A stretch of 64,000 nucleotides of DNA from positions 4,055,311 to 4,119,310 of the forward strand of contig CM028328.1 in assembly GCA_016647705.1 (NCBI GenBank), written 5' to 3'. This DNA comes from Eucommia ulmoides. Its lineage: Eukaryota; Streptophyta; Magnoliopsida; Garryales; Eucommiaceae. Within the stretch, counting starts at the first letter, position 1, and the number at the start of each line of letters is the position of its first letter. The notes under the pieces were generated by a model. The model was not told where the DNA came from. It did no database searches and saw only the letters and a program-made list of their open reading frames with translations. Positions 1-10,230 of the stretch are shown here, piece by piece. A program made the translations under genes and the position numbers.

Positions 1-84
1 AATTTATGTTTCCATTTGGCTTAGAATGCTTCCAACTCTTTAATCCCATACACAACCTCCAAAATTGTTGATTTCTTCAAGGAA

Positions 85-218
85 GTGGCCAAAATAGTAG
101 ATAAAAGGTGATGAAAACTTACATATTGGTTGGTTGGAGAAACTTTAAGGAGCTCGTTTATCAATGGAGTGTAAGCAGAATATGGACCTCGATGTTAATG
201 ATGCATGTCAACAGTTCC
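85..218 (-). pseudogene. Decayed second copy of the Apollo-like last exon
   Basis: Read on the minus strand, this stretch aligns by eye with part of the intact last exon at 946-1650. Shared blocks include AACTGTTGA, GCATCAT, TCCATATTCTG and CTATTTTGGCCA, in the same order. The matching part of the intact exon is about 1195-1345. It has in-frame stops and small gaps, so it cannot be functional. The likely explanation is an old tandem duplication of the neighbouring nuclease gene, most of which lies outside the window. The alignment is visual only and the match is short. Confidence 0.45.
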
Positions 219-945
219 AAAACCCTCGGTTCATTTTAAAGTATATATTGCAGTGCCTAATGGCCAACAAGTTTAGAAAACTCGAGTTTTAGATCAACAA
301 TAGAACAAGTTTAACATAATGAACTTAAAGGAGCTGCTACTGAGATCATATAATACAAAGCTCAACAGAACCTGGTCAAACTTTAACAAAGTATTAATCC
401 AGCATCTAGTAATCGAAATTTTTGATAAATATAAAAAGAAAAAAATAAAACAAAGAAGAAAAGAACTTACCGAACAACTTGCCTCCAGTTCTAACTGTGA
501 ACAAACTTATTACACCATTATCAGGACCATCTACTGAGAAAAGCAACTGAGTCACATGAAGTCTTTTTGTCATAAGATAACTTGATTAGCCTGGAAGAAC
601 TGAAACAGAAATGCCAATTGCCTGGTTTATGATTATTAGAATTTATAAATAAATGATAGATGTTCCAATATGCAACAATTCACATAATAATATGCTTAAA
701 AATAAGGTAAATGAAAGCACAAAACCGTACTCCTGTATCAGAAATGGGAAATCAATTGCTCCTTCCATTTCAAGAAAATGGCATACATGTCTCACAATTC
801 AACTATCTGTAGCGTATATGTTCTCTTAATTTTTATATGTTTTTCCAAAATTTTCATCTTTTTTTTCTTCTTCTATTCCTCTATTTTATGAGAAAGCATT
901 ATAGTCGCAAATTCTAAAGGTAAAACAACACCAATACTTTTTATG
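219..945. other. AT-rich non-coding stretch
   Basis: No convincing gene is seen. A 72-codon open frame at 319-537 is low-complexity lysine-rich sequence without a recognisable domain, and I treat it as chance. The interval would hold the 3' UTR of the minus-strand Apollo-like gene next to its stop codon at 946-948. Confidence 0.5.
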
Positions 946-1650
946 TTATGAATCAAGAGAGTCAAGATCCACAATTTTGGCACCATGCCTTGCCCGTCTC
1001 AGTAAATTAACCCTACTCAAGCGAAAACTTGAAGAATCAACTAGTATAGTCTTCCTCCTTTTCGTTCTAGCATCCGCAGATTTAACTCTTCCAGGTGTGT
1101 GTCTTGTATGGATGGCTTCATCTCTTTCACCTCCCTCTTTACTATCAACCTTTCTATGCAAGCTCCATGACGGTTGATTTACATTGGAAAGATGGCCAAA
1201 ATAGTAAAGAGGATCAACATAAGAAGATGCTGAAGACACTATGCATTTCATGTTGACTGGCCGGAGAAGCTTAACGAATTCCTGCAACTCCTCAAAGCAA
1301 GAGTGATCAGAATATGGAACTGTATACATGTACCGATGATGCCTTTCAACAGTTTCTAGACATCCCTTTGGTTTTTTTTTGTTGTTGCAGGTCTCACTCT
1401 CACTTTTTCGGTGGCATTTTGAAGGAGAACCAAAAGGACTTTCCCTGGTTTTCATTGTTTTTGTTACCCAGGGAAGACCAGAAGGCATGATCCCTATGGT
1501 TGGGTTCATTGTATTTAGTCCCTCAAGTGTATCCATGCTAAAACTGTAACGAGGAACAGCACGCACTCTAGTCAGAGAGGCTTTGGTTGTAAATATGTCA
1601 TGAAACCCCAGAAGATGCATAATTTGCAAGCGCTCTGGCCACACCCAAAT
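946..1650 (-). CDS. Apollo-like last exon (DRMBL domain)
   Basis: The acceptor TTTTATACAG precedes ATTTGGGTGTGG. The exon runs 234 codons to a stop at 948-946 with no interruption. It contains VWPERLQIMHLLGFHDIFTT and, further on, VPYSDHSCFEELQEFVKLL with the conserved PYSDHS core of the DRMBL (DNA-repair metallo-beta-lactamase) domain. The tail is basic and serine-rich. That it is still open over 234 codons suggests that either the gene is expressed or inactivation is recent. Confidence 0.75.
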   Translation of the reverse strand: MWVWPERLQIMHLLGFHDIFTTKASLTRVRAVPRYSFSMDTLEGLNTMNPTIGIMPSGLPWVTKTMKTRESPFGSPSKCHRKSESETCNNKKKPKGCLETVERHHRYMYTVPYSDHSCFEELQEFVKLLRPVNMKCIVSSASSYVDPLYYFGHLSNVNQPSWSLHRKVDSKEGGERDEAIHTRHTPGRVKSADARTKRRKTILVDSSSFRLSRVNLLRRARHGAKIVDLDSLDS

Positions 1651-2102
1651 CTGTATAAAAAATAATCAAAATGCCAACAAAAAAAATGACATTTTAGAAT
1701 AACAAAAAGAACAAAAAAAAATATCATCCTTATGATGGAAATGTTCCTGAGAGAGAGAAGAGAGAGAGTGAAATTTTGCAGTATCACTTTGAATCTAGAG
1801 TAGAAGCAAATATTGGCAATTTTGAGCAACTTATTTTTGAGCGAAGAAGCAAAAAGTGAACATGGGACACGGTCATGCTGACACAGCATTTTTGGCAGAA
1901 AAAATAAGACGCGCAGCTCAGAGATGTAATGTGTGTAAAGAAATGTAATAACCATGATGGTCAGGATCACATAGGTCTCTCCATATATGCACAAGTGATA
2001 TTAACTTCAGTCTGCGACATTTGTACATGGGAGGTTAACCTCATTAAACAATGGCATGGCAGCTTTGGTTCACTTTGAATGGATAGATTAGCACAAGACT
2101 AC

Positions 2103-2210
2103 CTTGATTTTCAGCACACGGGAAATGTAAAGTAAAAGGTCTTCTTTGCCCAAAGAGTCAATCCCAATAACAACTTGATGTTCAGGATGAGAAATGATGA
2201 TATCAACAAC
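2103..2210 (-). CDS. Apollo-like exon, 36 codons
   Basis: A phase-0 exon of 108 bases with acceptor TTACAG and donor AAG-GTAGTC. It encodes HPEHQVVIGIDSLGKEDLL, a short linker found in the beta-CASP region of Apollo-type proteins. It joins the exons on either side without a frame change, which supports the gene model. It is absent from the inverted copy near 41 kb, because that duplication stops at about 2511. Confidence 0.7.
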
Positions 2211-2882
2211 CTGTAATCAGGCATGAAAAAAAAATTAAACAATTGGATAGCAATTTTGAAGCAAATAAGAAGCACCGATGTCACAATCATATGTAACTAA
2301 CTGTGTAGAACATATGTCAAATACAAACACACTTGTACCTTCTTCCTTTTTCCATGTCCTTAATTAAAAAATACAACTGTTAACTTTTTGACATGCATGT
2401 GACACTTACCCTTATCCAACATTTTTTTTTTATTTAGGATATACTTGTGCCTTCAAAATATATTTTGGTTGTAGTAGCCAAATATATCCTCTCTCAATTA
2501 TGCAATCTGCTAATAAAGTAATTAGAATGAATTATTCTCTTTTTAATTTGCTTGTTTATATAATACATACTTGTCCGTGTTATCAAAGTAGAACAAACTA
2601 ACTTTGATGTCAAAACCCAAAGGTAAAGAAGGTGTGAACAGAAACAAAATAAGGATGTTGCATTAACTGCATTGTATACTTCTACTGTTGTTTACAATAA
2701 TAACGCGACGCTATTGTTACCATTTTTTTGGCTCAATTAATATTGTTACCTTGTTTGTAATCTGGACTTAATAACTTCACTATACATTATTCTTAAAAAA
2801 AATAATGCATAATATGATCTACTTCACAATACAATATAATTTTAGGAAATAACAAAGCTTTCAGCAGGAAAAACATGCTTAC

Positions 2883-3091
2883 CTGCCGAGCAGCAATTTC
2901 TCGAGATGGAAAAGAGTATGACGGATTGCAGTAAGTGTTATCCAAATAAAGGTTGTCAACTCTCTCATTGTTGAGAGCATTAAGTAGCATTGTCCTTCCA
3001 ATTTGTGCTCTCTTACTTGTTGGTTCCCAACGAAAATCCCCAGTGTAAAGCATGCAACCAAATTCACCTCAGAACAAATACATAACTGCAC
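2883..3091 (-). CDS. Apollo-like exon with MLYTGDFRWEP motif (contains TGA)
   Basis: The acceptor CTGACAG lies just above 3091 and the donor CAG-GTAAGC just below 2883. The exon begins with two bases of a split glycine codon, then AVMYLF, a TGA at 3071-3069, and then GEFGCMLYTGDFRWEP. It encodes 69 codons ending in EIAARQ. The beta-lactamase-fold motif TGDFRWE is well conserved among plant Apollo proteins. A decayed inverted copy of this exon lies at 40734-40946. Confidence 0.75.
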
Positions 3092-3602
3092 CTGTCAGAG
3101 AGAAATAAATTATGTATATCAACATACATACTCAGGACAGACACATATATCTCAAATGCTTGGGAACAAAACATTTATGTTGACAAGAAGGCACTAAGAA
3201 GAACAGTGGTTCATAAAGAAGCTACTGAAATCACAATAGAAAGAGATAGTCCAAGTAGACTAATTGCTTTTGACGCTACAACAAAGGTGCCTTTTTAATA
3301 CAAGATGCAGACGGAATCTTAAACCTTCAAATGTTGCGAAAGATTACGATTTCTACAGGAAAGCCAAAAACCAACTATGTATTTCTGTATCAACATGTAG
3401 TGGCGCCAAGCAAACAGCAACCATTAGAATAGAACTGATATGGGACTTCTTATGTTGCTCAACCTTAACTCACTTTACCAAAACTAATTAAAATTACCCT
3501 TACTACATCCAGAGAAAGTAAAGAGCAACAATTATATGAAAAGGCCAGCACACGCTGCATTGATGCTTACATCACCTTTACAATTTGTTTTTCTTTACTT
3601 AT

Positions 3603-3822
3603 TGTTAAAATATTTACTTTTTCCCACTTGATTAGTGTTTAATATTTTAAAGGATGTTGACCTCCTTTTTGATAGTTTTCCTATTCCATTTATTGGCCCA
3701 TTGGTTAGGATAGTTTTCTTCCTTATTTAGTCTAGCATTTTGCCTATAGAATTAAGAGCATAGATCTCTATTGTAATATATGAATACAATAAAATATTTC
3801 TCTTTATCTCCTATATCTTTTT
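3603..3822 (+). mobile_element. Degenerate Ty1/copia 5' LTR
   Basis: A short LTR begins TGTTAAAATATTTAC and contains AT-rich promoter-like and polyadenylation-like sequence. It is followed at about 3824-3836 by TTGTATTAGAGCC, a decayed copy of the initiator-Met primer-binding site TGGTATCAGAGCC used by many plant copia elements. The inverted duplicate at 40103-40238 shares the same start and primer site. The end of the LTR is eroded, so the right border is approximate. Confidence 0.55.
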
Positions 3823-4189
3823 TTGTATTAGAGCCTAAAAGAAAGAAAGAAAGAAAAAAAGTCAAAACCCCTAGATGTCCCCTGCAGTACCCTAGCCCAG
3901 CCTCCAGTGCCGTAAACCCTAGCCAACACATGACTCTGCTACCACCGCCACTCTGATCTACTCCACAAACACCACCGTGATCCCTTGCCCAACCACCAAC
4001 ACCACACCCAAAGGCCCTAAACCAGCGCTGCTAGATTTTGCGCCACAAGCGCCGCAAACCCTAGCCAGCCCTCCTGTGCATGTCTCTGCTACTACCGCCG
4101 CTCTAAGCTTCTCCATCATTGGTGCTGCAAACCTAGCCCAACCACCAGATCTGCACCACGAAGACCCTGCACCAATGCTTCCATCTCAA

Positions 4190-4990
4190 CCAGTTCACAT
4201 CACCGTTACTATGTCACCTTCATAGATGATTATAGTCAGTGCACGTGGGTTTACTTAATGAAGAAAAAATCTGAGATCTTTTCTCATTTTATCCATTTTC
4301 TGCAAATGATTAAAATCCAACATAAAACTATTTTCAACAATATCATGTATGATACCAACAAATTTAGGGCAAAACTTAACAAAAGAGGCATTCTTAAGTA
4401 GCTTACTAGTCCCTATACTCCCGAACATAATGGTGTGGCAGAACGTAAGAATTGTCACATTATGTCTGTCGGTCGTCGCCTCCTATGTGGTATGAATGTC
4501 CTAAATCTTTTTGGCACATGGTGGTTCTTATTGTGCCTATCTTATCAATTGTACCCTTGGTTGAGTCCTTAAAGGCAAGGCACCCGTACACAAACTCCGA
4601 CCCAACTCTCTTCCCATCTTACCTCGTGTCTTTGGGTGCACCTGCTTTGTTCAAAAGCATAGTCCCTCCCACACCATGCTAGATGATATGGCTATTCGAT
4701 AATAGTTGCCATCATCATGTTACTAGTAACCTACACCACTCTATAGGCGGTACATTCCTCGAAACCGTGCCCTATTTTTCCAAACCTTCTGCTTCCTCTA
4801 ACATACCCATGTACTCCAAAGAGGATGCTCCCATGCTTCCGAGCCATGTCCCTATTCTTGACATATCTCTACCCACCACAACACCAACCTCTTGCGAGTC
4901 CATGCTACCTGACTCTTTCTCTGACCCATTATAGGTTTGCTCCCATTGTCCACATGCTTATTATCCTCTGTCGACATCATCTGTGAATTC
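4190..4990 (+). pseudogene. Broken Ty1/copia integrase fragment
   Basis: In shifting frames this reads TFIDDYSQCTWVYLM, then SPYTPEHNGVAERKNCHIM. These are the integrase-core motif around the first catalytic aspartates and the conserved PxHNGVAERKN block with the catalytic glutamate. Stops and frameshifts are frequent, so no product is made. The stretch 3840-4190 between the LTR and this region is proline/threonine-rich when translated and has no gag domain I can recognise. No reverse transcriptase or 3' LTR follows; the element is cut at about 4998. Confidence 0.7.
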
Positions 4991-5037
4991 AGGTATACTG
5001 ATAGGTGTGAAAAATCTATCTATTTTTAAACCGGGTT

Positions 5038-6388
5038 TGTTAGTTCTCAAGTATTTTAGTTATATTTAATTGTGTTTTAGTGTGTTTTAGTATAGAACAG
5101 GGAAAGGACGTCAAAGAGAGAGAGAAACAAGTGAAAACGGTAGAGAAACGGTGAACAAAATGTGCAAAACAGAGTTTCGGTGAATGAAGACCACCGCCTA
5201 AGCGGAAGTTCCACCGCTTAGGCGGAAAAGAGGCAGAATGTTGGAGTGCTGAAGGGCTAAACCACCGCCTAGGCGAGAAAACCACAACTTAGGCGAGAAA
5301 ATATCAGAATGATATGCCAGCAGCTACCGCCTAAGCGGAAAAACCACCGCTTAGGCGAAGTCACCGACATAAGTTAACCGACTTAAAGCCACCGTTCGAG
5401 CGGTGAACCACCGCTTAGGCGGTGACACTCTACACAGAAATATCTGTTTTTAGATATTTTGAAGATATTTACAACCCTTACCTATAAAACCCATTTCTCC
5501 CCCAATTGCTCAAGAGGCTGAGACCCCTTAGACGTGAGAGGAGGCTCCGATTGACATCTTGAGAGCTCTCCTTCTACCTTAGTTAGGTTTAGGTAATTTA
5601 GGAAGTAGATTAGATTAGTTTAGGAGGTATTCTTGGCCAATCCTTGAAGAGCCAAAAGAGGAAGTTCATCAACGGAAAAGAGGAAGCTCGGGAGGATCGT
5701 TCTTTGGTGAAAGTGGACTACTCCACTTTGAGATTTGGCTTTTCTTCCCTTGTTTCCATCTTTGTATTTAATATTTATAGTTGATAATGATGATCTCCTC
5801 TTGATTTATGTTGTATTGGCTAAGAACATGTTAGTGTAATTTAGAGATTAGTTAGGGAAATGTGTAGTTGTGTAAATACTCGTTTGGTTTAATATACGTT
5901 TCTTTAACGGTTGTTGCTTTTAAGTTCGATTGTGTTTATCATTTGATGATGATCTTAATATGCTTTTAATGGTATTAGGATTGGATTTGAGAATTTAGAG
6001 TTTGACACTCGGGAGAGGTAACCCCAGATTCGGACTAGGGTAAACACATCGTTACGACCTAACGACCCAGGAGGGCGTTAGTTAGTGTGCAATCGATGAC
6101 GTTGGGTCAAGACTCACGCGGCCTAGAGTCGTTAAGATATTGAGGGGGACCTCTTCGTCGACACGTAATCGCGTATTCTCCCGTATTACACTCGGAAGAG
6201 GTGGCGGAGGAGTTTACAAACCGAGATTGTCGGATACCTAAACTCCGTTATTGTTAACCGAATGGAATCAAACGTGTATTAAGTGAACGAAATTAATCCC
6301 TAATTAATCAACTTAGTTAGGATTAACCCACTAATTATAATTTAGCTTCGTTTAATTTCAATTCACATCTTAATATATTTAATAAACA
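5038..6388. repeat. LTR-like repeat with CCGCCTAAGCGG palindromes
   Basis: This 1.35-kb non-coding block begins TGTTAGTTCTCAAG. Between 5190 and 5425 it carries about nine copies of a 12-14-base motif in both orientations (ACCGCCTAAGCGG and CCGCTTAGGCGG), which would fold into hairpins. Further right it has GACACTCGGGAGAGGTAACC and other CG-rich text, as in plant gypsy LTRs. No coding frame is found. A possible ACA end lies at 6388, but I found no matching target-site duplication. It could be a solo LTR or part of a gypsy 5' region; the family is not identified. Confidence 0.45.
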
Positions 6389-6389
6389 T

Positions 6390-6850
6390 TTACCTTACTA
6401 AATCGTATTTTCTCATTGGTACTTTTATGGATCTTCTATGCACATGTCCAAACCACCGTAAACGATTTTTTCTCATCTTCTCTTCAATGGGTGTTATTCT
6501 TAAATTCTCTCTAATAGTTTCATTCTTAATTTTATCCATTCTCGTCTTCCCACTCATCCACCGTAGCATCCTCATTTTTGTCACACCAATTTTCTGGACA
6601 TGTTTTGTTTTTAATACCCAACATTCTGAACCATACAGAAATGTTGGTTTTATTACAGTTTTGTAGATTTTTCCTTTGAGTTTCAATGGTATCTTACGAT
6701 CGCATATCACCCCAACTGCACTTCTTCACGTCAATCATCTTGTCTTAACTCTACGAGTAATATCCTCCTCAATTTCGCCATTACTCTGAATTATTGAACG
6801 TAAATATCTAAAATGATTAACCTTTGGAACCTCCTCATTTCATCTATAAT
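6390..6850 (-). pseudogene. LINE (non-LTR) reverse-transcriptase tail
   Basis: On the minus strand the translation shows FRYLRSIIQSNGEIEEDI, CDRKIPLKLKGKIYKTVIKP, YGSECWVLK, MRMLRWMSGKTRMDKI and RLRWFGHVHRR. This series is characteristic of the C-terminal part of plant LINE reverse transcriptase proteins. The last 106 codons, 6710-6390, are open. The upstream part is broken by stops near 6720-6760. The catalytic palm is not in the window, so this is a 5'-truncated insertion, as is usual for LINEs. Confidence 0.8.
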
Positions 6851-6884
6851 GTCTAGAACAGCTATTTGAATGTTTGGGCTTTTT

Positions 6885-7075
6885 TTTTACCATTTTTGGT
6901 ATCCCATGGGTTGCCCTTGTACAGGGCCATGTTCTTTCATTTTACTATCTGGGCTTACTTAATTAGGTCCCCCAGATTGCGCCCTCTCTGGTGACTATGG
7001 GCCTAATCCAGCTGAGTTTATGACCGTTGCTATATTTAATGTCTGCATGGATGGTGGGAAATTCAACCACATCAT
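6885..7075. repeat. Dispersed repeat, copy 1 (inverted relative to 26340-26540)
   Basis: Shared blocks with the reverse complement of 26340-26540 include GTATCCCATG, GGGCTTACT, GGTGACTATGGGCC and CAGCTGAGTTTAT. It directly precedes the decayed element ORF here, as its partner does near 27 kb, so both probably belong to one repeat family. No coding function is seen. Confidence 0.6.
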
Positions 7076-7172
7076 TTGCCTCCTGTCTCCTTGGCTTTAC
7101 GCACGAAAGACGAGGAGTCATATCTCATTACCTGCTGTAAGTATCCTTTAATCTTCTGCTTTCAGACTTCTT

Positions 7173-9360
7173 TTGTGCATTTACTTTTACTGCCTCTCCT
7201 CCCTCGCCTCATTAGTTTTTACCTCTTCTATGGCTAAAATCCAAAACCGTTTGGGTCTCGTCTCCGTTAGTTCTTCCATTGCTGAAAATAGTTCATCTTC
7301 TAACATTTCATTAAACATGGTTGATCATGGTCTTTCTTCGTTAGATCCTAACTCCCGTCTTCCTTCCGTTCTCAATTCAACATCCATTCCTCAGTTGAAA
7401 TTAGGGTTCCTAACGCGAGAATGCCCTCATACTCCCCTCGAAAATGAAGTATGCCTTTACACCTGGGTATTCGAATATGGCCTCCGCCTTCTTTTTCCAG
7501 ATCTTATTAGAAATTTCTTCTATTCTTATAACATTTGTCTTGCCCAACTTTCCGCTAATAGTTGGCGCCGGTTACTTGGCAGCCATTTCCTTTTCCAAAT
7601 CAACCAAGTTCCTCTCACCCTTAGAATGGTGAGGCCTTGTTGAACATGCATCAATCCAATATCTTTTTTCTCTCTTTCTACTGCTAAGCAGTTTTTTGCT
7701 GACCTTCCTCAATCCGTCAAGGACTGAAAAATAGCTACATTTTCTTCTGCGGTGATTGGGAGTTCTCCTCAGCCAACCCTGGGAAAGTCCCAATTGTATC
7801 TCGAAGATTTATGCCCCCAAGTAAGGGATTCTTCCTTTCCTGTATACTTATGCTCTAATTGATAATTAGATACCTATTTCATCTTCTTCCTTATTTGCAG
7901 ATTGTCTAATCCACAAACAAGACACCATCACTCCTTAGGAAGAGGATCAAGTTTACAAATTAGTGACCCCAACTATGCGTAACTATCTCGAGATTCTTCT
8001 TCAGCCACCTCCCAAGCATAAAGGAATGAATTTGAGATGCCAACTTATTGGCAATATGCTGGCAGGTAAAAAGAAAAAAGCCAGCTCTTCTATCTCTGAC
8101 TTTCTTGCCAAAAGGAGAAGAGTCACACCTCCACCTCCAGAGGGACCCATTATCGCTAGGGGATCTTCCAATACGTTTCCCCAAACTCAGGGTTCTTCTT
8201 AGCCAAATTCACCACTCCTGATGAGGAACAAGATCTCGGTGACAGTTCCTCCAATGCCACCGACAACCTATGTTGCTCCATCTTTTTCGTCTTCTCCAGA
8301 CATCCCAATAGCTCATCCACCATCTTTGCCTTCTGAATCCGGTTGTGACCCAGCAAACGTTCCAACCACTACCTCTAGCCCAGCCTCTGTCCAAGATCTG
8401 TCAAGTAATAGCTCTTTTTTAAGTTCTCAAAAACAGATGATGTTGTCCCACTACGAACTTTCTTATTCTCTACCAACAGCTCAAAGCAAAATTGACGAAT
8501 ACTTGAGAAAACTGATAAAGCAATCTTGGGCAAGGGGTCATATCAAGATTGATGATCGCAACAGGCTTAATTATTCCATTCAAGCGCTTGCACCAACCTT
8601 CAAGTTCTTCCTTTTTGCTTTATTCTTTAGTTGTAGTCTTGTTTAGTTTACTCTTCTTTTAATTTTTCTCTTCCTTCCTAGGCTATGAACATGTTTGCTA
8701 CCGTGGCTGGCAGTGTAAACACCATTGAGGAAATAGAATCTCGACTAGTATTTCAAGTCGACGAAACTGGCAAACTAGAGGAGGAATTGAGGATAACCAG
8801 GGCAGCAAATGAGACTCGTCAAACAGAACTCACTCTGGCCAAATCTGCCAAGAACAGCTTTGAAGGGGAAGTGCAGTCCCTTAGAGGAAACGTTGAGGAG
8901 CTGAACTCTCTTATGAGTAATAAGGAAACGTAGTTAAACCACGAGCTCACTTTGACGGAGGCAATGTTGAACTCTCGCTTTGTTTCAAAGGATAAGGAGC
9001 TGAAGAAGAAAATTACCGATCTTGAATCCAAGCTCTCGTCGAGGTTTAGAGAGCTAGCTCAAATGAAGGTTAACTCCAAAATGCTCTTCGTCAGCCACAA
9101 TGAAAATACAAGCAAAACATTGCTGCCAGAGACGTGGAATTCAATAACCCGACCAAGGACATCCAGCTCACAGGTTACAAATTTTGCCGAGGTTTGGTGT
9201 CCCAGGAATATCCAAACCTGGATCTAAGGTTCCTTGATGAGCAAATAAAATCGAATGCTGAAGGAGCAGATGATGCTAAGCCCTCTCCTCTCCCGATGTT
9301 GAGCCCACTTTCGCTGATAAGGACCCTGCCAGTTCTCCTCCAGTAGACTCTCTTAGTTGA
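7173..9360 (+). pseudogene. Decayed element ORF (gypsy-type transposon domain and coiled coil)
   Basis: Broken exon-like pieces follow one another. At 7230-7643 a start MAKIQNRLGL leads to ECPHTPLENEVCLYTWVFEY and QLSANSWRRLLGSHFLF. At about 7690-7815, across frameshifts, there is FADLPQSVKD. This order resembles the 'putative gypsy type transposon' domain (Pfam Transposase_28) common in plant repeats. At 7900-8205 and 8221-8646 low-complexity Pro/Ser/Lys text follows. Then comes a heptad-rich coiled coil in two frames, 8685-8930 and 8952-9110, and a conserved tail GYKFCRGLVSQEYPNLDLRF at about 9170-9230. Stops and frameshifts rule out a product. Its role in the element is not known to me; the domain name is from memory and needs a profile search. 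Confidence 0.5.
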
Positions 9361-10230
9361 TGTAGCCCCCTTTTTATTTATTTGTATTCCCTTTGTACTG
9401 GGCATTTTGTCATTTTTGAATGCTCTTAACCTTAACACTGAATGTAATCAATGCAATTTTGTCTTTTCCTATTCTTGATATCTTTGTACGTACCTTCCCT
9501 ATGAAAATCTTTTGCGTGTTTGTCCTTTAATTTTCTGATACTGAACGGTCTCGTTATTAAGAGTCTTATCTGACATGAATTCCAATGCTTTTTTTTCCAG
9601 GTAACTTTAAGGCATCTTTTCCATTTCTCATGCTCTTTTTCGCCTTTATAAATCATTTCTCGCTAATCTATTGTGTTACCTTCTCTATATTTTGCTGCTA
9701 GTGATCCTTCTTCTTCACTTTTTATTGCAGACAAGGTTTTCTGATGAGTTGATCACCGAACCTATTATTATTGCATCTATTGTATACTTTTTTCTAATCT
9801 TTTCCTTTTTCTCTTTTCCAGGATGTTGAGATCACTCAAGAAGTTGAACGCTTCGGGTTGAATTTTTCAATGTTTGAGCCAAAGTCAACAACTTTATCAT
9901 GGAAATACGGGCTGCTATGCCCAGCCATCGTATCATGCGCAAATTGCAGAGGCTCTATTCATACTACAATCACTTGGACGCCTTCTTTTGACCAACTCAA
10001 CTAAAACTTAAAATTCAGTTTAAGGGAAGTGTCTTCCTAAATTCATATTTTAGGATTTTACACATGTTGGAAAATCCGGAAGGATGGTATGGAAAACTCT
10101 CTATTTCTTAGTTTTTTAACCATTTTTCTATTTACTAAAAAAACTTTCTTAAAAAACGGGAAGATCACACTAACTATTACATCTTGTTTCTTCTACTCCC
10201 CTCCTCCTTTTTTATTTTCTATATTTTTCT
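9361..10230. other. Non-coding remainder of the decayed element
   Basis: T-rich, intron-like sequence with TTTTTCCAG acceptor-like strings (for example at 9590-9600 and 9815-9821). One short exon-like piece at 9822-9900 begins GATGTTGAGATCACTCAAG. No domain is recognised. It may be the 3' part of the preceding element. Confidence 0.35.

Larger units (their letters stand above)
946..3091 (-). pseudogene. SNM1B/Apollo-like DNA-repair nuclease, C-terminal exons, in-frame TGA
   Basis: Three exons in consistent phase with GT-AG borders are visible on the minus strand: 3091-2883, 2210-2103 and 1650-946. Together they encode the second half of a metallo-beta-lactamase/beta-CASP 5' exonuclease, a nuclear enzyme family (SNM1/Apollo/Artemis) acting in crosslink repair and end processing. 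Diagnostic motifs are CMLYTGDFRWEP in exon 3091-2883 and YTVPYSDHSCFEEL (DRMBL region) in the last exon. The first visible exon has TGA at 3071-3069, where the context (AVMYLF-stop-GEFGCMLYTG) calls for an arginine-type codon; CGA to TGA is the simplest change. Upstream exons with the HxHxDH metal site should lie right of 3091 but are not recognised, and copia sequence starts at 3603. Either a recent pseudogene or a gene with one error; the family call is firm, the function is not. Confidence 0.75.
2511..4998. repeat. Inverted segmental duplication, copy A
   Basis: This block matches the reverse complement of 38901-41300. It carries, in order, the intron left of the Apollo exon, the Apollo exon itself, intron sequence, and the 5' part of a copia element. 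The match starts at CTAATAAAGTAATTAGAATG (near 2510) and fades at CAGGTATAC (4990-4998). Several indels separate the copies, so the duplication is not recent. Percent identity was not computed. Confidence 0.8.

Noticed and set aside
319-537. 72-codon frame at the left edge
   Set aside because: Lys-rich, AT-driven composition, no domain, and no splice or promoter support.
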